Source: Aldrovandia affinis (Eukaryota > Chordata > Actinopteri > Notacanthiformes > Halosauridae). From it: a stretch of DNA of 64,000 nucleotides. The translations under genes and the position numbers were made by a program. Below, one piece after another: positions 23,601-37,903 of this stretch. The notes below the pieces were generated by a model. It saw only the letters and a list, made by a program, of their open reading frames with translations. It did not search any database and had not been told where the DNA came from. Within the stretch, counting starts at the first letter, position 1; the number at the start of each line of letters is the position of its first letter. The stretch lies in assembly GCA_029706075.1 (NCBI GenBank), contig JAINUG010000048.1, positions 4,210,501-4,274,500 of the forward strand, given 5' to 3'.

Positions 23601-24339
23601 GAAAAACTAACCAAACAAAAAAAAAAAACAAAAGAAAAACGATTGCTTTCCATGAAGCCAATTTTATTTTGTTTTTTTAATTAACTTTAAAAAAAAAAGT
23701 CAATTATAATAAATAACATAAATATAGTAAGAACATTTACTGTTAACATTGTTTTACATTGATTAATATTAACAACTGCCTTACTAATCTGTTTTTATAC
23801 GAACCTAGGAAAAACCTTCTATTGAACTAATGGTTTTCTTTTAACAAACAAATTAAAAACAGCTGCAGAAAATCCACACTGATTAATACCAAGAAATACA
23901 TTTAAAAAAACCTCACTGAGGACAAACGGAAAAGTAAACATTTTGTACAGGGAATTGTACTATGCTGGTGTTTAATTCATATTATGACACAGCTGACAAA
24001 TGTGGAAGGAGGAATTCAACTCAATTAAATTTCCGGACTTTATCAATCAGTACTAGCAATCTTGGCAAAAGGAACCCTTTGTTAACTTGTTACCTGACCA
24101 GGCTACTGTGCAAGTTATTTTCACAGTTTGATCACGATTGGGTCAAGTTATAGTGCGGTTAGGTCATTGCGCACTTGTTGTTTTACAAACTGTAAAATCA
24201 CAATATATGCACAATGACTACGATGAAGACCAGAACATGCCAAATAAGTTCTAATAGGACAACGACGATGACTAATTAATCAAATACATTTTTGTTGACA
24301 AATAAAGCTGCGGTATACAGCTGCGCTCAAAGGGTCTTC

Positions 24340-24525
24340 CTCTGACTAATGTCAGCACGCTTAACTCGTAGACTGCGGTGTGAAAAGAAGCGCCGGCTGA
24401 CATCGCGCATTCCGAAGGAGAGCATGTGCTTCTCTACGCTCTCCCGAATTGACAGCGGGGGCTGCAGCGAGCGCAGCTTAGAATACGAATGGCCATTCCA
24501 AATTGGGAGAAGGGGAAAAAGCATT
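24340..24525 (+). repeat. SINE with CCAAATTGGGAGAA tail
   Basis: The body reads GACTGCGGTGTGAAAAGAAGC, GCTGACATCGCGCATTC and CTCTACGCTCTCCCGAATTGA. The 3' part, ATTCCAAATTGGGAGAAGGGG plus an A-rich end, is the tail also seen at 11.78 kb and (inverted) 48.35 kb. The bodies differ, so this is a related SINE with a shared 3' module. Recognition rests on the internal comparison and on general recall of a similar fish repeat. Confidence 0.65.
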
Positions 24526-27121
24526 TAAAAAACAAAAAAGGAGCATGACAGCGAATATCGCAAACCATGTAATCTTTCGCATTTCAGTAAAACAGAGGTG
24601 TTCTGTGAAAGCTAACCAGATTTGACATGCGATGTGGGAGGCGAGACAAGCCATCCACAGGACTGTGCTTTCAATGTCAAGTCACATACATATATTATTA
24701 TAGAAAAGAAAAGAAAAAAACCCCCCCCATTCCATATATTTTCTGATGGAAAGAGACTATATCAGATCATCCATAGACTGTGTTTGCAAGGCATCCACCT
24801 GAACCCACATCCCACCGACAAAAATGGTAGGTTCTTGCTCAAGATGCTTCATGCTGAATACATTGCCCCCGATCAGGTCTCCCTGCTCCATATGCTGAGC
24901 CCAGAATGGAAAACTACAAACTACTTCCATCCATATTGAACCACAGTGGGACATTTGCTACAGAATCTCAATGCAATAAAGTAATTGCCATTCTATTGGA
25001 GATGAAGAACATTAAGTATATGAACACAAAAGCACTTGAGGAGATGGAGAAACCTGACTGTGGCCCCACCAGGCACAGTGCTCATCACCCCTCACTGCCA
25101 TTGGTCAACACGGTTCAGCAACAGCAGTGTAGGGGTGCTATGAGCAACCGGAATGCGAAGGGGTACCCTAACAACGCAAGTCCCCCGGTGCTGCCTCTCA
25201 AGCGCCGAGCCACACCAAGCTCAGGCCACAGTCCAGCCTGTGCCAGCGGGCCATTCTCACAGACAAAGTGCTTCAACTGATATTAAGAGGGAAAATAAAC
25301 CCCTCCTCATCTGAAAGCTCTCCATTGGCCATATCGATCTGCTCCAGCTACATAAATAGCGACCACTTAATGCCTTTTTCCCCTTCCTAAAAAGCCATGG
25401 CGAGTGATTGCTTTTATTACCTTCAATCAGATTATCCAGTCTCAGGCGAGGCTGGAGTGTGAGCTTTCACGCTCGGCCTGTGTTTTTATTTTTTATTTTT
25501 TTGGGGGGGCTGACCGCTTGAGCCCATCCCATGGATGTTCTGAGAAAACCGCTCTCCTGAGGGTTGGCTTCATGTTGGGTTGGTGTTTTTCTGCCTGTTC
25601 GGCTGGTGGAAGGTTTAAAGATGGAATAGGGTTATCAGGCCCATCCCGTACGCCTCTTTAGTTCTCATTTTCAATTTCTGACTTCTGCCATCATGAGAGC
25701 AGATGACATAGCAAACAAGGAGCACTTCATAAACATAAAAATGTATAGTGTTATGGTATTACTATTATTATTTCTTACTACAACTAAAGTCACAGTGCAG
25801 GAATACATATGAGCCTCTTAATCACACGTGCACACACATACACGCACGGCTCTTTGGTGCCTCTGCCGGCAGTCCAGGTTAGCAGTGGAGGTGCAGGGGT
25901 AATGGATCAGTGTTCACCTTCTCTCTGCTCTGGGTCACTTTAATAACACATCCTCACACAGAGGACGGCAATGAACATATGCCCCCATTTCCTGCCGGGC
26001 CAACCTGCTATTGAAATACTATTGGGAGGCCATGCGTGGCAACAAACATTATTTACATCCGTGGTCATTTTCCCCACAATATTTACTTTAGTCTTAAAGG
26101 GGACAAAACCGCCAACCACATAATCTCACATTAAGAAAATTGCCAGAATTCAACAGGGACCCTGCAGCATTAAGTAAAACGCAGGCAACCAAAGGACAAG
26201 CACCATTAATAGAAGCTAGATATGAAATTCAAGGACGCTAGAGGATGTGAAGAACGATCAATACTTATCCAAACTAAGGTTTTGGGTCTCATCTGTTTAT
26301 AGAGCATGAAATCAATTTCAAGTCATCTGCAAGTAGCCAAAGTTTTGGGGGAAATTAAGCACCTTTGGCTGAGGCGGCTATCAGAAGTCTGGCTGTTTTT
26401 AGTCAGAGAACAACCTGGGTACTTCTGAGGTGGACCTCTTCCATGGCTGTTCTGTGGCCACTTTGACGTTCTCAAAAGGGTCTAATCACAGGGGTGGCTC
26501 CTATATCTTCATATCAGAGGAGCTCAGTCCTGATGCAAGTAACCAGACTTACAAAAAGTAACAAAAGGCCATTAAAGCCCACATAGAGTGCAGGCTGAAA
26601 ATGACGCACAATCAAATCCAAAAAGGGCCTATTCCTGGGCGTGAAGTAAATTCTCTTACTAGTGAGAAATTTCGAGCAAAATGCTTAGAAAGCATTGTGC
26701 GTGTCAGTGTGGAGAACAGGGCGCTGTGGGAAGACTCCACCAGCTCTTGATATATCTGTCATAGACCGTATGCCCTGCAGCGGTAGAAAAAAGCAAAGTG
26801 ACAGGTTTATGAGTTTAAAATAAAAAGGAAGGCCTGGAGTGATACATTACATTGGTACGCGCAAAGAATGGGGAAGGGAGCAGGGGGGATGGGTTACTCT
26901 ACTGGATTTTAAAGGAAACAAATAGGTTGGGCCGTCCCTGAGATTTATCACCACGACAACCAATAAAGGAGAAGAGCGGTCGTGGCCATTGATCTTTTTG
27001 GGGCCGAAACCTTGTCTTCATATCAATCGATGCTAATGTGGTTGCAGTGCGCTCCAGTTGGAGCAAAACCCAGAAGACTGCATTAGGCCAATACCTGAAA
27101 TTGTGGACGTGTCAGTTTCCA

Positions 27122-27172
27122 TGTGTGTGCGTGCGTGCGTGCGTGCGTGAGTGAGTGAGTGAGTGAGAGAGT
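27122..27172 (+). repeat. GTGC/GTGA tetranucleotide microsatellite
   Basis: About five GTGC units run into five GTGA units without interruption. Confidence 0.9.
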
Positions 27173-27334
27173 GTGCGCACGTATGTGTAAATTCTTCTCT
27201 GACTGGTGTGAGGAATCACAAGGTGACAGGAGGGCCTCGGGTAAAAATGTCTTGGTAGCCTTCCGGGGACACATGAAATGTCGTGACATGCTGCCGGTTC
27301 TGTCCTGCCATTCCAGCATTGCTGTGAGCAACCC

Positions 27335-27375
27335 CACTCTCACTCTCACACTCTCACTCTCACTCACTCTCACTC
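27335..27375 (+). repeat. CACTCT/CACTCTCA simple repeat
   Basis: Pyrimidine-rich CACTCT units with small interruptions. Confidence 0.85.
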
Positions 27376-30300
27376 GATTATTAACCACCTGTTCAACGGT
27401 CAGCAGAGGGAAAGGGGACAAGAGGGAAATGGCGAGCAAACTAAATAGCCACAATTCCTCAGCCTGTCCCCAGAACGGACTGTAGAATGCTTAGAGCACT
27501 CTCGACTTTGGGTTTAAAGGACGTTCGCAGAAGTTGAAAAGTTCCCATAACATCCCATCTGCCCAACCAGTCAAATGAGCAGCGGCCAGAGAGGTGACGG
27601 AATAATCTGGGTTCACTCTGCAGAAGGCAGGCAGCGCCTGCTTGCTTTGCATAATCACTCCAGGGTCTGCTCATTTGCTGGCCTCGGCGAACATACTAAT
27701 CTGCTTTTAATTGGAAGACTCTCTGTCACTCTGAGCCGACACCTCACAGTTGGTGGGGTAGGGTGAGTGGGGGGGACCACAGAAGAAAACAAGCAACACC
27801 ACTGCTTCCATAATTATGAGCCTGCTGGTTCCCAGCTCCCCCCCTCGCCTTCCCTCCTCCTCGTGTCCCACGTTCAAGTGACACACAGTGGTGGAGGTTC
27901 TGCTGGTCAACTTTCTTCTGTAAATCCGCCACTACTCTGTGACCCTTGCCAAGGTGGGCGCCTAGGCATCAGGCTTTCCTGGCCACTGTGGTCACTGAGC
28001 CACAAAGCCGCACACAAACCACCACATTCACCAAACTGTGTATGTTCCACCTAGTCCTGTCATAAATATACATGTACTAAATCAACACAGAAGAAACACA
28101 AACCAGTTACAATTTTTCTGCAGCTGTAGCTTGATGCAACTTGTTTTATGACAAATTTCCTGGCTGTTTGTAACCAAGACAAGCGTATCAAATAATGCCC
28201 AACTTAGTTCTGCAAAAGACTCCACAAAACTTTCTCTGATAACATGACAACACTCATTAAGGACAACCAGGTTTTTCTCCAATGTGGGCCAAAGACATAG
28301 TATTACTTCAAATAGTCATCTTCCTCTCAGTGCAGCACTGATAGAGGATTTAGAAATTACATATACATAAATTATTCATTTATTAATTTACCTAAAATGA
28401 ATTAGTATTGTCATTTAATTTCCTAAAACATGTATCTCAGCACTTCTCAGCCTGCTGGAGAAGGAAATAAAAGATGGCAGGCAAATCGGTGCTGTCTCCC
28501 ACCAAAGTCCCCTTCTTCACAGACTGCCTACACAAAAAAAGAGGTGCATTGTGGGGTGCCAGACCGCCTGTCCGACCCGGACATCCTCCCAACCTCTCCC
28601 CTACCGCATCCTCATCTTCCAAATCGCCCATTCCTTGCCCACATGTGCCAAAACTCTCCCTCACCCAACGCTTGGCTTCATGCACATCGGTCGGGGCCTG
28701 AAAGTATGAGGGAAAAAGTGCATTCGGCATGAGATGCGCGAGAGGACCAGCAGCAATTCCCAATCCTGGGTGTTGATTATTGCAACGTTTTGACTGATTG
28801 CAGAAGGAACATGCAGCAGCGCAAGATTGCTGGTCTTTCGGAATCAGCAGGACCATTGCTTCTAAGCAATGCTTTGGAGTCCTTCCGCAAGCCTAAGCTA
28901 AATCGTATTCACTTCCAAATGAGGAGTAGTCATCTTTACATACACACACTCATACACATATTCAGGTGTATATGTAAACACGTTCGCACCTGCATTTCTA
29001 TCACATGTAAATGTGGACTTGACACAAACAGCCCTTTGAAAAGCGAGCGATGATGTTCATACTTTCCTCTGCGGGAACAACAGGCGGTCCTTTACGAGTC
29101 AAACAATGAATTATGGAAAAGTGTCTGTCTGTGACCCGTTTATACCATGTTCCCCGCATGGACATCAAGAGTCCGGGAATCAGCACATTATACTCCCACT
29201 GAGTTTCTGTTGTTTTTTTTGTTTTTTACCCTTTCTTGTTTGGATGAGGGGGGAATCCAGGCTGGCTGATTATTTTTCTGATGAATTCAGCAAAAAACAT
29301 GCATTCCCGTGGGAATCGCACACGATGGAGGAATAGCTGAGTGGTTAGACGCTCCGGCTGTGTCATTTTGATGTGGGAAGCGTAATAAGAGCAGGATTTT
29401 TCCACCAGTGTTAAAAGACAGGAGATTTCAGAGGATTCATCAATGTGCTCAACAGTCCCAACTCTGTCACGGTGGTCAGAGTCTGGCTACACTATGCCCA
29501 TTTGCTTTGAAGGCATTGCTTCTACCACATGCATGATGACCGATCCTGTTCCGGAAGGATTGTTTCGGTTCCGTAACACATAATTATGTAATGTGTCCAT
29601 CTCATCAAGAGTTGTGCTGTATCTGAAATCTAAGGGCTCAATGAGCGATCGAGGGTTACTTCGGTGCCAATAATACACACTGCTTAGAGAAGCATCTTCT
29701 ATGGACTTACTATGGGTAATATTTACAGAGGGACAGAGATATTTATATGGGGGGTGTTCCTATGTTTTTGAAGGCCTAGGCCTGGTGATGAATTTCCACT
29801 GCCTATCAGAACCCCAGTGGGTGACACCATAATGAACAGACGCAGCACTTGGTCACATTTCTCCAAATCTGAACATCTGAGAGCTTCTGTGCTAAAGATG
29901 GGCAAATGTATCAATACTCTTACGGGATCTCTGAACATGTTGATGGTCAAGCTACAGTAATGCCTTTGGGTGGCATTTTGTTTCAGGTTGAATGATGTGT
30001 GCAGTTGTATTTGTGGTTTGTTTTTTGGCAGGCCTGGGCTCTCCATACCCCCTTTCTGCAGTGGGTGCACACAGTCACGGTCCTGCAGTCTCCGAAGAGG
30101 GGAGAAGGTGCCGGGGAGAAGACAAAAGTAAGAAAAAAAATACGAATATAGAGGTAGCCCCAAGAACCCAACGGAATGACAGATGACAGGCTGGATGTGG
30201 TGGGGGAGGGGGGGCACACAGGGACATATTTAATCCCTCTAATATACTGTACATGTAAACAGAATTTTCCATTAAAAGAACAGCGAACCTCATCTGCTAA

Positions 30301-33300
30301 TGTTAAAGAGTTGGAAGCCTGGAATAGTGCAAATTACATTTCCACTGGAAAGATTGAGGAAAAGCTATTATAGCAGTGAGCCCTAGAGGGAAGCAGGGGG
30401 GTTCTCTGACATGATAGACCTGCAGCATTGCTGCACCCCCACTCCCACCCACACACTGCCCCCACACATCCCAAATCCCACCAGAATGACAACTACCATG
30501 ATAAACTGGTTTGTTGCACAGTGGAGGCTGGCCCTTCCCCCAGCTGAATTGAAATCAGCTGGGGATTGCTTTATAAGGGCCCATCTCGAGCTACCGCAGC
30601 TCTGAATTTGCAGCGACCTCAACGGGCACAGAATCCCCATCACTTCCTGTTCAGATTTTGGGAGTGTGGCACCAGAGTGTCTGAGCCCAGGTCATGACGA
30701 ACGTTCAGATGCACCGGGGCTTTCTGCGGCAGTCCGCTCTGCATGGCCAGGACCTGCTTAACTCCGTATTGTGGTTTAAACTCAAAAGTGCGGTGTGGCT
30801 TTTTGTGTGGCCACCCCCTCATCGCCCTCCCCGAGTAAGGAACCTTATCTGGGATGATCAGGTGGAAACCCAGCTGTGCAAATGGGTTACAAAATATGTG
30901 AGAGGTAAAACAGTAAGAGATGGAAATCCCCTTGGATGAGGGCATCTGGGAAATTAATATATAATACGTTGTAAAACTATCAATGGTGCAGGGGTGGGGC
31001 AGGGGGTTACAATGCTCTGTGACAGCCTCCTTTGATACTGGATTTGAAAAAAATAAATAAAAATGGCCATCTGTACGGTAACAAAATGCATTCACTTTGT
31101 GGCACCTTAAAAAAACGAATCATTCATTTTTCTAAAAAGGCTGTTTGGCCGAATGTTCACCACACAGCCCGCAGAGCTAGTGGTCCACAGGCAAAACAGG
31201 GGCTCTTTTTTTGTCTTGCCCTAATCAAAGGCCTCCGCTGAGGTTAGGCGTGCCGCTCCCCCAGCCAAGCGACACGCTGCACCATGCGGGTGGACCCCTC
31301 CCCTCAAGCTCCCCCTCCCCAGCACTGCTGCAGAGTGAGTGACCTGGCCTCCGTGGCAAAGTGCTGCGGCTGCCATGTGAACACGTCCTAAAGGCCCTTC
31401 CTGAGGCTCAGAGCTGAAAGCTGACGTCTCAAACAAGGCCTCAAACAATTACGTCGATACCTCTCCTTGGATTCTATGGGGGGGAAAAAACCAAATCACT
31501 ACTCTCTTTCCTTTCAGAAACCTGTCCCTTCATTTTTAATAACGCGTTCCGGATTGGACGCCTGCCACCAGCGCTTCTGCACAGAGAATAGTATCATCTT
31601 TTATATTTTTACTCCGTTTTGCCGCCAGCTCGGGCAAAGGTTGGTTTAATGTGACTGGCTTTAAGGTTGTTGTTTTTTTTCTTCAGTTTTTTTATTTTTT
31701 TCCCCCCCTCCTTGCACCCCCTTCACAGTTTTCAGAATGCCGAGAATTCCTTAACACAACAAGCCATTATGAACGCCATTCGGGCCACTCAGCGATTCAT
31801 ATAATTGAGTTGAACAGCAGCTGGAGAGAGAATGGTAATGCGTCTCGGCTGCATGCAGAAGGGGGGAGAAGAGGAAAAATTTCCACTGTCGGTCCCAACT
31901 CGGGGCCCGTGAGGGGATGGGGGATTCTTGCCTTTTTGGAAAAACGCTCCACTCCCTCCCGATTTTTTTTTGGTGAGGGACGGGAAACCACCGGAGCGTT
32001 GGGGCTGGCTCGCGGAACGAGGTGAAGCATTCATGGCGCGGATGCCGGCACTTCCGCAGGGGCCGGGTGGGGCGCTCAGTGCGAGCTGATGCAATAAAAA
32101 TGTGTGCCTCCCCCTCATTTTTATGTTTATACACATGTGCGATGTGGGATCGTGGCATTCGGACATGTGGAATCAATCTATACTGTATATCTGGGTGTCG
32201 TTCAGGAGTAAACCAATACAGATCTGTATCTGGACCCCCTTAAAAAGACTCAAAGTTGACACTTCTCTCGAGCCTGTGCGCGGGTGACATTGAGAACAGT
32301 GTTCCGGTCCCCAGAGGGCACTTCAAACAGGTGTTCACGTCAGAATGAAAAATGTGGTCGCAGAGATGGGAAAGCCGTCAGCAAGCAGGAATGAGGGAGA
32401 GGGGATGCCAAGAGGGCTGACAACAATAAGGGAGTCCTCGCCACGCCAGTTCGTCGTCTTTTCCAGCATTGCACTCTGTTGCATCCCGCAACGCTGTGCT
32501 GCAAGGTTTGAACGGTCAAGTCAACGTACTGCTTGGTCAGGGAGGCACAGCAGTCAAATCAAAACGGTTTCGCCTGCAAATTGTAAGCTGCCATGAAAGC
32601 AATGTGTTAATGATGTAAAACAACAGTTACTTGCACCTACAGTCTGCCTGTTTCTACATTTTCTCAGTCAAAACTGACACAAAAGATGCCTGTATGTGTA
32701 AGTGTGCAGCTGTGATTTCCATTGACAGAAAGAGGGGCTGCATTTAAAATGAAGGGACAGAAAAAATCTAACAATCACATAACAGAGATTCTTAATGTAA
32801 TATGAAATGACTTTAGGGGGGGCATAAATACATTTATGTGAGGGGGTAGGTTACTCATTCCTGGTGAGGAGTCCGAACAGAAGCACGCACAGAGACATTA
32901 ATAAATGTAGCAATGATGTAGATATTCATAAGTATATTTTTGCATTTCCACCCCCTGTCCTTGTTCGGACCCAGGCATTTCAGAGTGTCTCTGGCGGTCT
33001 ATCCAGCCTCTCCAGTAGGTCTTGCCACTCACATCATACGTTTGCCTGAAACACTCCTGTTGCTTTGCAATAACAAGGAGTGGAAGCTGCCCACGTACAA
33101 AACAGACCACGCTCTCCTCACCTTCAGCTACAGTGCATATATGTACGAGGCGCAGACAGGCTCCCCTGTCTTTCCCTTGGCCCCAGCCTTAGTGTGACAG
33201 CTGAGAACGACGTCTTGGTTTGTAGCCACTGGCAATTTCCAATTTCCACAGAAAACCTGCAGCTGGGTTCCTCACGCCACAGGGGCAGCTGTCACCGACA

Positions 33301-33755
33301 GCGCCGCAGCAAATGGTCAACCGTAAACCAAATTTCACCAATTTCCTTCTGGGATCCCCCACGCGGCCATTTGTATGCGCATTCATGGGGACCATTTCTC
33401 TTCCCGCTTTAACAGCTGTCGAGATGTGCAGTGACCTGTTCAAAGAAGATTGGAGGGGGACACACAAATCTACTTGAGATATGTGTCCGGTGACCGTGAC
33501 TAACGCTTTCCATAACAGAACACGAACGCCAACACCACAACAACAGTGTACGACACCAGCGCCACATACATTCCTCAAGAGCACACAGGTCCCAGATCAG
33601 TTCACCTTCCTGCAAGCCTTTGAGAGACTCCATTCATGGGTAACACACCATCTCTCCCTGCCTAATTTCTCCCTCCAGCGGCAATAATTACATGCAGTGT
33701 TTGCCAATGCTACTGCAGGTAATTACACAAAGCTGCTAATTAGCATCCGCGTTCC

Positions 33756-33774
33756 TTTTTTTTTTTTTTTTTTT
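33756..33774 (+). repeat. Poly(T) tract
   Basis: T19 run directly upstream of the SINE remnant at 33804. Confidence 0.9.
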
Positions 33775-33803
33775 CCTCTACTGGAATCTGAAATGGGCTG
33801 AAG

Positions 33804-33895
33804 ACAGTGGTGTGGAGGCTGAGGCTGTGGGTTTGAACTGCTGCTGTTGTACTTTTGAGCATGGTACTTTACCTCAATTGCTCTGGTGAGAGTGA
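33804..33895 (+). repeat. tRNA-derived SINE fragment
   Basis: GGCTGTGGGTTTGAACTGCTG (B-box region) is followed by TTGAGCATGGTACTTTACCT and CAATTGCTC. This matches a widespread teleost SINE whose body reads TTGAGCAAGGCACTTAACCC. The 5' head is poorly preserved. Confidence 0.6.
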
Positions 33896-33904
33896 AATAC
33901 ACTC

Positions 33905-34799
33905 ACCTACTCACCTCACTTACCCATGAGTCACAGGACAAGGACACGTAAGGTATGACACAGGTATGGGGTGGGTTATATGGCCTAAAAATAACATCGC
34001 ACTTGGATGCATGACCATAGTCATGTCTCTTAATACTATGTTCTATAACATCTTTGTGAGAAGTACAAAGAGTAGAGTTAAAGTTTGTAACACCAAATGC
34101 AAGGGACAAACATTTTACTTGAACAAAAATCAAGTATGTGCACTTGCCTATGAGATTGTATGATACAAAACTAAAAAAATAGGATACCAAGTAAATAAGA
34201 TACCAAACAGCATTTTAATAACAACTTGTCAGATCACTGTAGAATGTCTAGCAAACAAATATAAATTCTAAACAACCTGAACATGTAAACAGCAACTTGA
34301 ATATTTTTAGAGGATAATGAGGTTTTAACATGTAAATGCAAATATGAAACCAATGCAGTGACTTATTTACATTGGGTAATCAGCATAAAAAAGTACAAAA
34401 TGAACCAACTGCAGGTCCCACCAGTCACGATGAAATTTTCCCTCTCTCATTGGAGTTTGATATTAATTTAGGCATTTTACTTTTACAGTGATCTCCTCAT
34501 TCCATATTAAAAGGGTTTATTTAGATCCAAATTATTCAGAACAAACTCCCAAGCACTTTTTAAATGTTTCAATTTTTATATTCTTCAATCTGATGAAGGA
34601 GTTTATCAAATTGAAAGTGAAATGCTTTAAAATATCAGTCCTGGAAGCTGCTCGACTTCACTTTCCGCTTTGCCAGTGTAATTCAGCAGTAACTCATGTA
34701 TTCCCGTCCTCTCAGTACTGCAGAGATTTCTGGTCTCTGACTGCACCAACATCAAAGAAAAGACTTAACTTGCTATCTAGCAAAGTTTGTTAATATGCT
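33905..34799. other. AT-rich noncoding stretch before the LINE
   Basis: No repeat or gene is identified. It may include the eroded 5' region of the LINE that follows. Confidence 0.5.
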
Positions 34800-36009
34800 A
34801 GGAGAAGTGTAGTATAGAGATAAATGAGAAAATAATTGCTCTTATCAATATCTATGGACCAAATAATGATGGCTCAGATTTCTTTAGAAATATACTGGAT
34901 GATCTTCTAAATCAGCAAGACATAATACATTCAAGTATCATGGTTGGAGATTATAACACATAAAACATCACGCAAAATATCTCTTTATATAGAAAGGGTA
35001 ATCATTCCGCCAATTACCACCCAAACTCATACAAAGAGATCTCAAATATTATGAATACGTTAAGACTTGGTGGATATCTGGAGGTCAAAAAATTCCAATA
35101 AAGAGGCATTTACATGGAGATGACTTCACCAAGCCAGCCGTATTGACTATTTATTAATCTCCTTTTCCCTTGTTCCAAATGTAAAAAAACACTCATTGGA
35201 GATCGAATTAAGTCTGACCATCACATTATTGTACTTAACATTATGGCGTCAGATACCCCACGTGGGTGAGGCTACTGGAAATGTAACCAGAGCTTATTAA
35301 ATGATACGGTCTATGTAAACAAAACAAAAGAGATCATATCATAGTAGATTTTTTCTTTCACAACCTAAAATCTGCCAACTCACTAATCGTTTGGGATACT
35401 TTCAAGGGGCCACACGATTCAATATTCATCACTGAAAAAAAAAATATATATATCAGATGAAAGAGAAAAAATTAATAACTGAAATGGGAAAAACTAACAA
35501 TATTGGTAGACTCAGCTAGGGATAATGTAACTCAAATGAAGCTACAAGAAAAACAAAAACAACTGGAGGAATTGATTGAAGAAGGGTCAACAAATACCTA
35601 TAAAGCCCAATGGGCAGAAAATGGTGAAAAATGTACAAAATTATTTTTGAAACTTCAACATCAAAATACTCATACCAAGAATATACAAAAACTTGTAACA
35701 ACCGAGGGAACAATCTTAGACTCTCCTGACAAAATCGAAAAAAAAAAAAAATTGAGCAAATCTACTCCTTCCAGTCGCTGCCGGCTAATCTCAGAGAGCA
35801 ATATTGCAAAGATTTATTTCCAAAAGACGACAATAAATAGTCTTTTACACGACGTAACTCTTGGGAAGGCCTAATTATGGAGGATGAGATGCTAACAGCA
35901 ATCAACTCCTTTAAAACTGGGAAAATGCCTGGCCTGGATGGCATTCCTATTGAAGTCTTTTATGATGTCATAAAATAACCATTACTGGCATGTTTTAATT
36001 ATGCTTATG
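34800..36009 (+). mobile_element. L1-like LINE, endonuclease and start of reverse transcriptase (decayed)
   Basis: In interrupted frames one reads IIALINIYGPNNDGSDFFRN followed by SIMVGDYNT (apurinic endonuclease core). Further on come SRIDYFLIS, SDHHIIVLNI and GYWKCNQSLLNDTVYVNK (the end of the endonuclease and the linker). The frame open at 35503-35874 gives AQWAENGEKCTKLFLKLQHQ. At about 35880-35960 it reads EDEMLTAINSFKTGKMPGLD then GIPIEVFYDV, the RT motif with PGLDG, ending NYAYEKG. Frameshifts and stops are frequent. The order and motifs fit the L1 clade. The RT active-site YxDD segment is missing where the insert begins. Confidence 0.85.
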
Positions 36010-37461
36010 AAAAAGGGAAGCAAGACAAGAGGGTCTCCTTTCTTTCTTCCACTTCGCCCCCCTTTTTCCAAACATTCCATCCCAGTGCATATGCATATAA
36101 TTGTATAAATTAAATTGCCTAGAACTTTTTAAGTATGAAGGGCACATACATGAACTTGGTATCAAATGAAAGGGGAGAATAGAGAGATTATGTGATAGCA
36201 TCCTAGTCTGAGTATAAATTACTTACCCCATGCTATTGTTAACTAAAATATAGAAGACATAGGTGTTTTATAGAAAAAAAAATATTTAAATGCCTAATAC
36301 TTCAAAAATATGTAAATAATAATATGGATAGTGAAGCCATAGAACACTTGCATTTGTGTCTATGGGATGTCATGGACTCCTGTAAAAAAATGTGGAGATA
36401 GAACAAATTACTCAAAAGCTACAAAAGTGAATATAAACATGGATTTACCGCCAAATGATCAATGATCAAATGTTCGCTACCGGAATAAAAAAGCTTCTGG
36501 CTTCACTCGTCTTTTTTGTCTTCCCCAGATTTAGTAAAGGGATGGACTTTACCTCCGTTTCTTTGTCAATATAATTTCTGGGGATTTATTCCCAAACTTT
36601 ACGAAGCAATATACAAGTCCTAACAAAACTTAGTAATACATATATCGAATTGGTATGTGTCTTTTCCTCACAAACACTGAAAGCTTCCATGCATTTTACT
36701 CAAACACTGAAGGATATCGCTTACAGAAATTGCGTGCAGACATTCGGTATGCAAAACAGTATGCAAATAAGCAAACGTCACTAAACGGGTATACTTGTCT
36801 CCTATTTGAAATAAAAGCTGTCAATCAGTGATAATCACGTTTCTGTGTGGCAAATGAAAACCAAGACGTTAGGACAAAGCTAAGCAAGTTTCTTACTTGG
36901 TCTGACTTTAGCAACTGTTTTAGCTTGATGAATATTGAATGGGGTGAGGGAAAAATACGAAAATAGTGTTATAATACTTACGCCAATGTAGATGTGTTTA
37001 TACTGATTTTCACGTTAACAAGTTTGTGTTTTACAATCTACCAGTGTTTTGGTTACTTTCTCAGTATTTAGTGTATTACAAGAGAAATTACTTTTGGTGT
37101 TTGCGAACTATCACCAGTTACTGTTATTGAAAGGAAATGCATGTAAAACTCGTTGTAACTTCGGTAATTTGTTTCTAAAATAGGCTACTTTGTTCTTATT
37201 TTAATACTTTTGTATTTAGCTACGTCCAAATCGACCATGTAATATTTTATTTTATATGAAAACATGTACAAATTGACACGCCATAACATAAAACAAAGGC
37301 TGTACTTTTTGCATGTTTTAATTAAAATGTCTTAATACATTTAAAAACAACTTGTACGGTTGGATTCGGTAATTCCCATCGATTGATATATTATATGTAG
37401 GTATTGTGCAACATGTGGAGAAGTATATACTTATTAATTTCCATATTTTTATGATGGGGGT
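36010..37461. other. Unidentified AT-rich insert splitting the LINE
   Basis: About 1.45 kb lies exactly where the central RT region of the LINE should be. It begins near AAGCAAGACAAGAGGGTCTC and ends near ATGGGGGTGTGGTAGAGTGG. It has no sizeable open frame and no clear terminal inverted repeats that I can find. TTAATT occurs in both flanks (near 35996 and 37433), which hints at a TTAA-type target but falls outside the exact junctions. It may be a noncoding DNA transposon or LTR remnant, or sequence acquired together with a LINE deletion. Confidence 0.5.
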
Positions 37462-37903
37462 GTGGTAGAGTGGGGCCACTGGTGGAACACCGAAGCTGAA
37501 GGGGGTAACCTGTCCATCTTATCAGGTTCTAAACCAAATTATGACAAGTGCAGCATATTACAGACTGGGTCTTTAAAAAACAAAACTTTCACACTACCCT
37601 GTAGTCTGCCCATAAAATGGACAGATGGGGATATAGACATGTTAGGAATTCACATCCCAAAGAACTTAAGTGAACTAAGGTACTGCAACCATGCCAATAT
37701 GGCATATGACCATATATGGTAAAACAACTCTAATTAACTCTATAGTAATATCAGTTTATACACTTATTTCTATCCCTATCCAGTCTAGGTGACTCATTTT
37801 TCATTTTTATTTGGAACGGAAAACCAGTATTCGGATTTTTGATATACCCCTCCCCTGGCATCTGATATATGAAATTATATATAAAACAACCATTGATTCC
37901 TTT

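Larger units (their letters stand above)
24526..33755. other. 9 kb of noncoding flank
   Basis: No exons are recognised. It holds simple sequence at 27122-27172 (GTGC/GTGA units) and 27335-27375 (CACTCT units), and a tRNA A-box-like remnant (GCTGAGTGGTTAGACGCTCC) near 29336 that is probably a SINE stub. The long overlapping open frames at 30640-31095 and 31651-32176 show no domains. Confidence 0.5.

Noticed and set aside
30640..31095. 151-codon minus-strand frame
   Set aside because: No family resemblance; probably a chance open frame.
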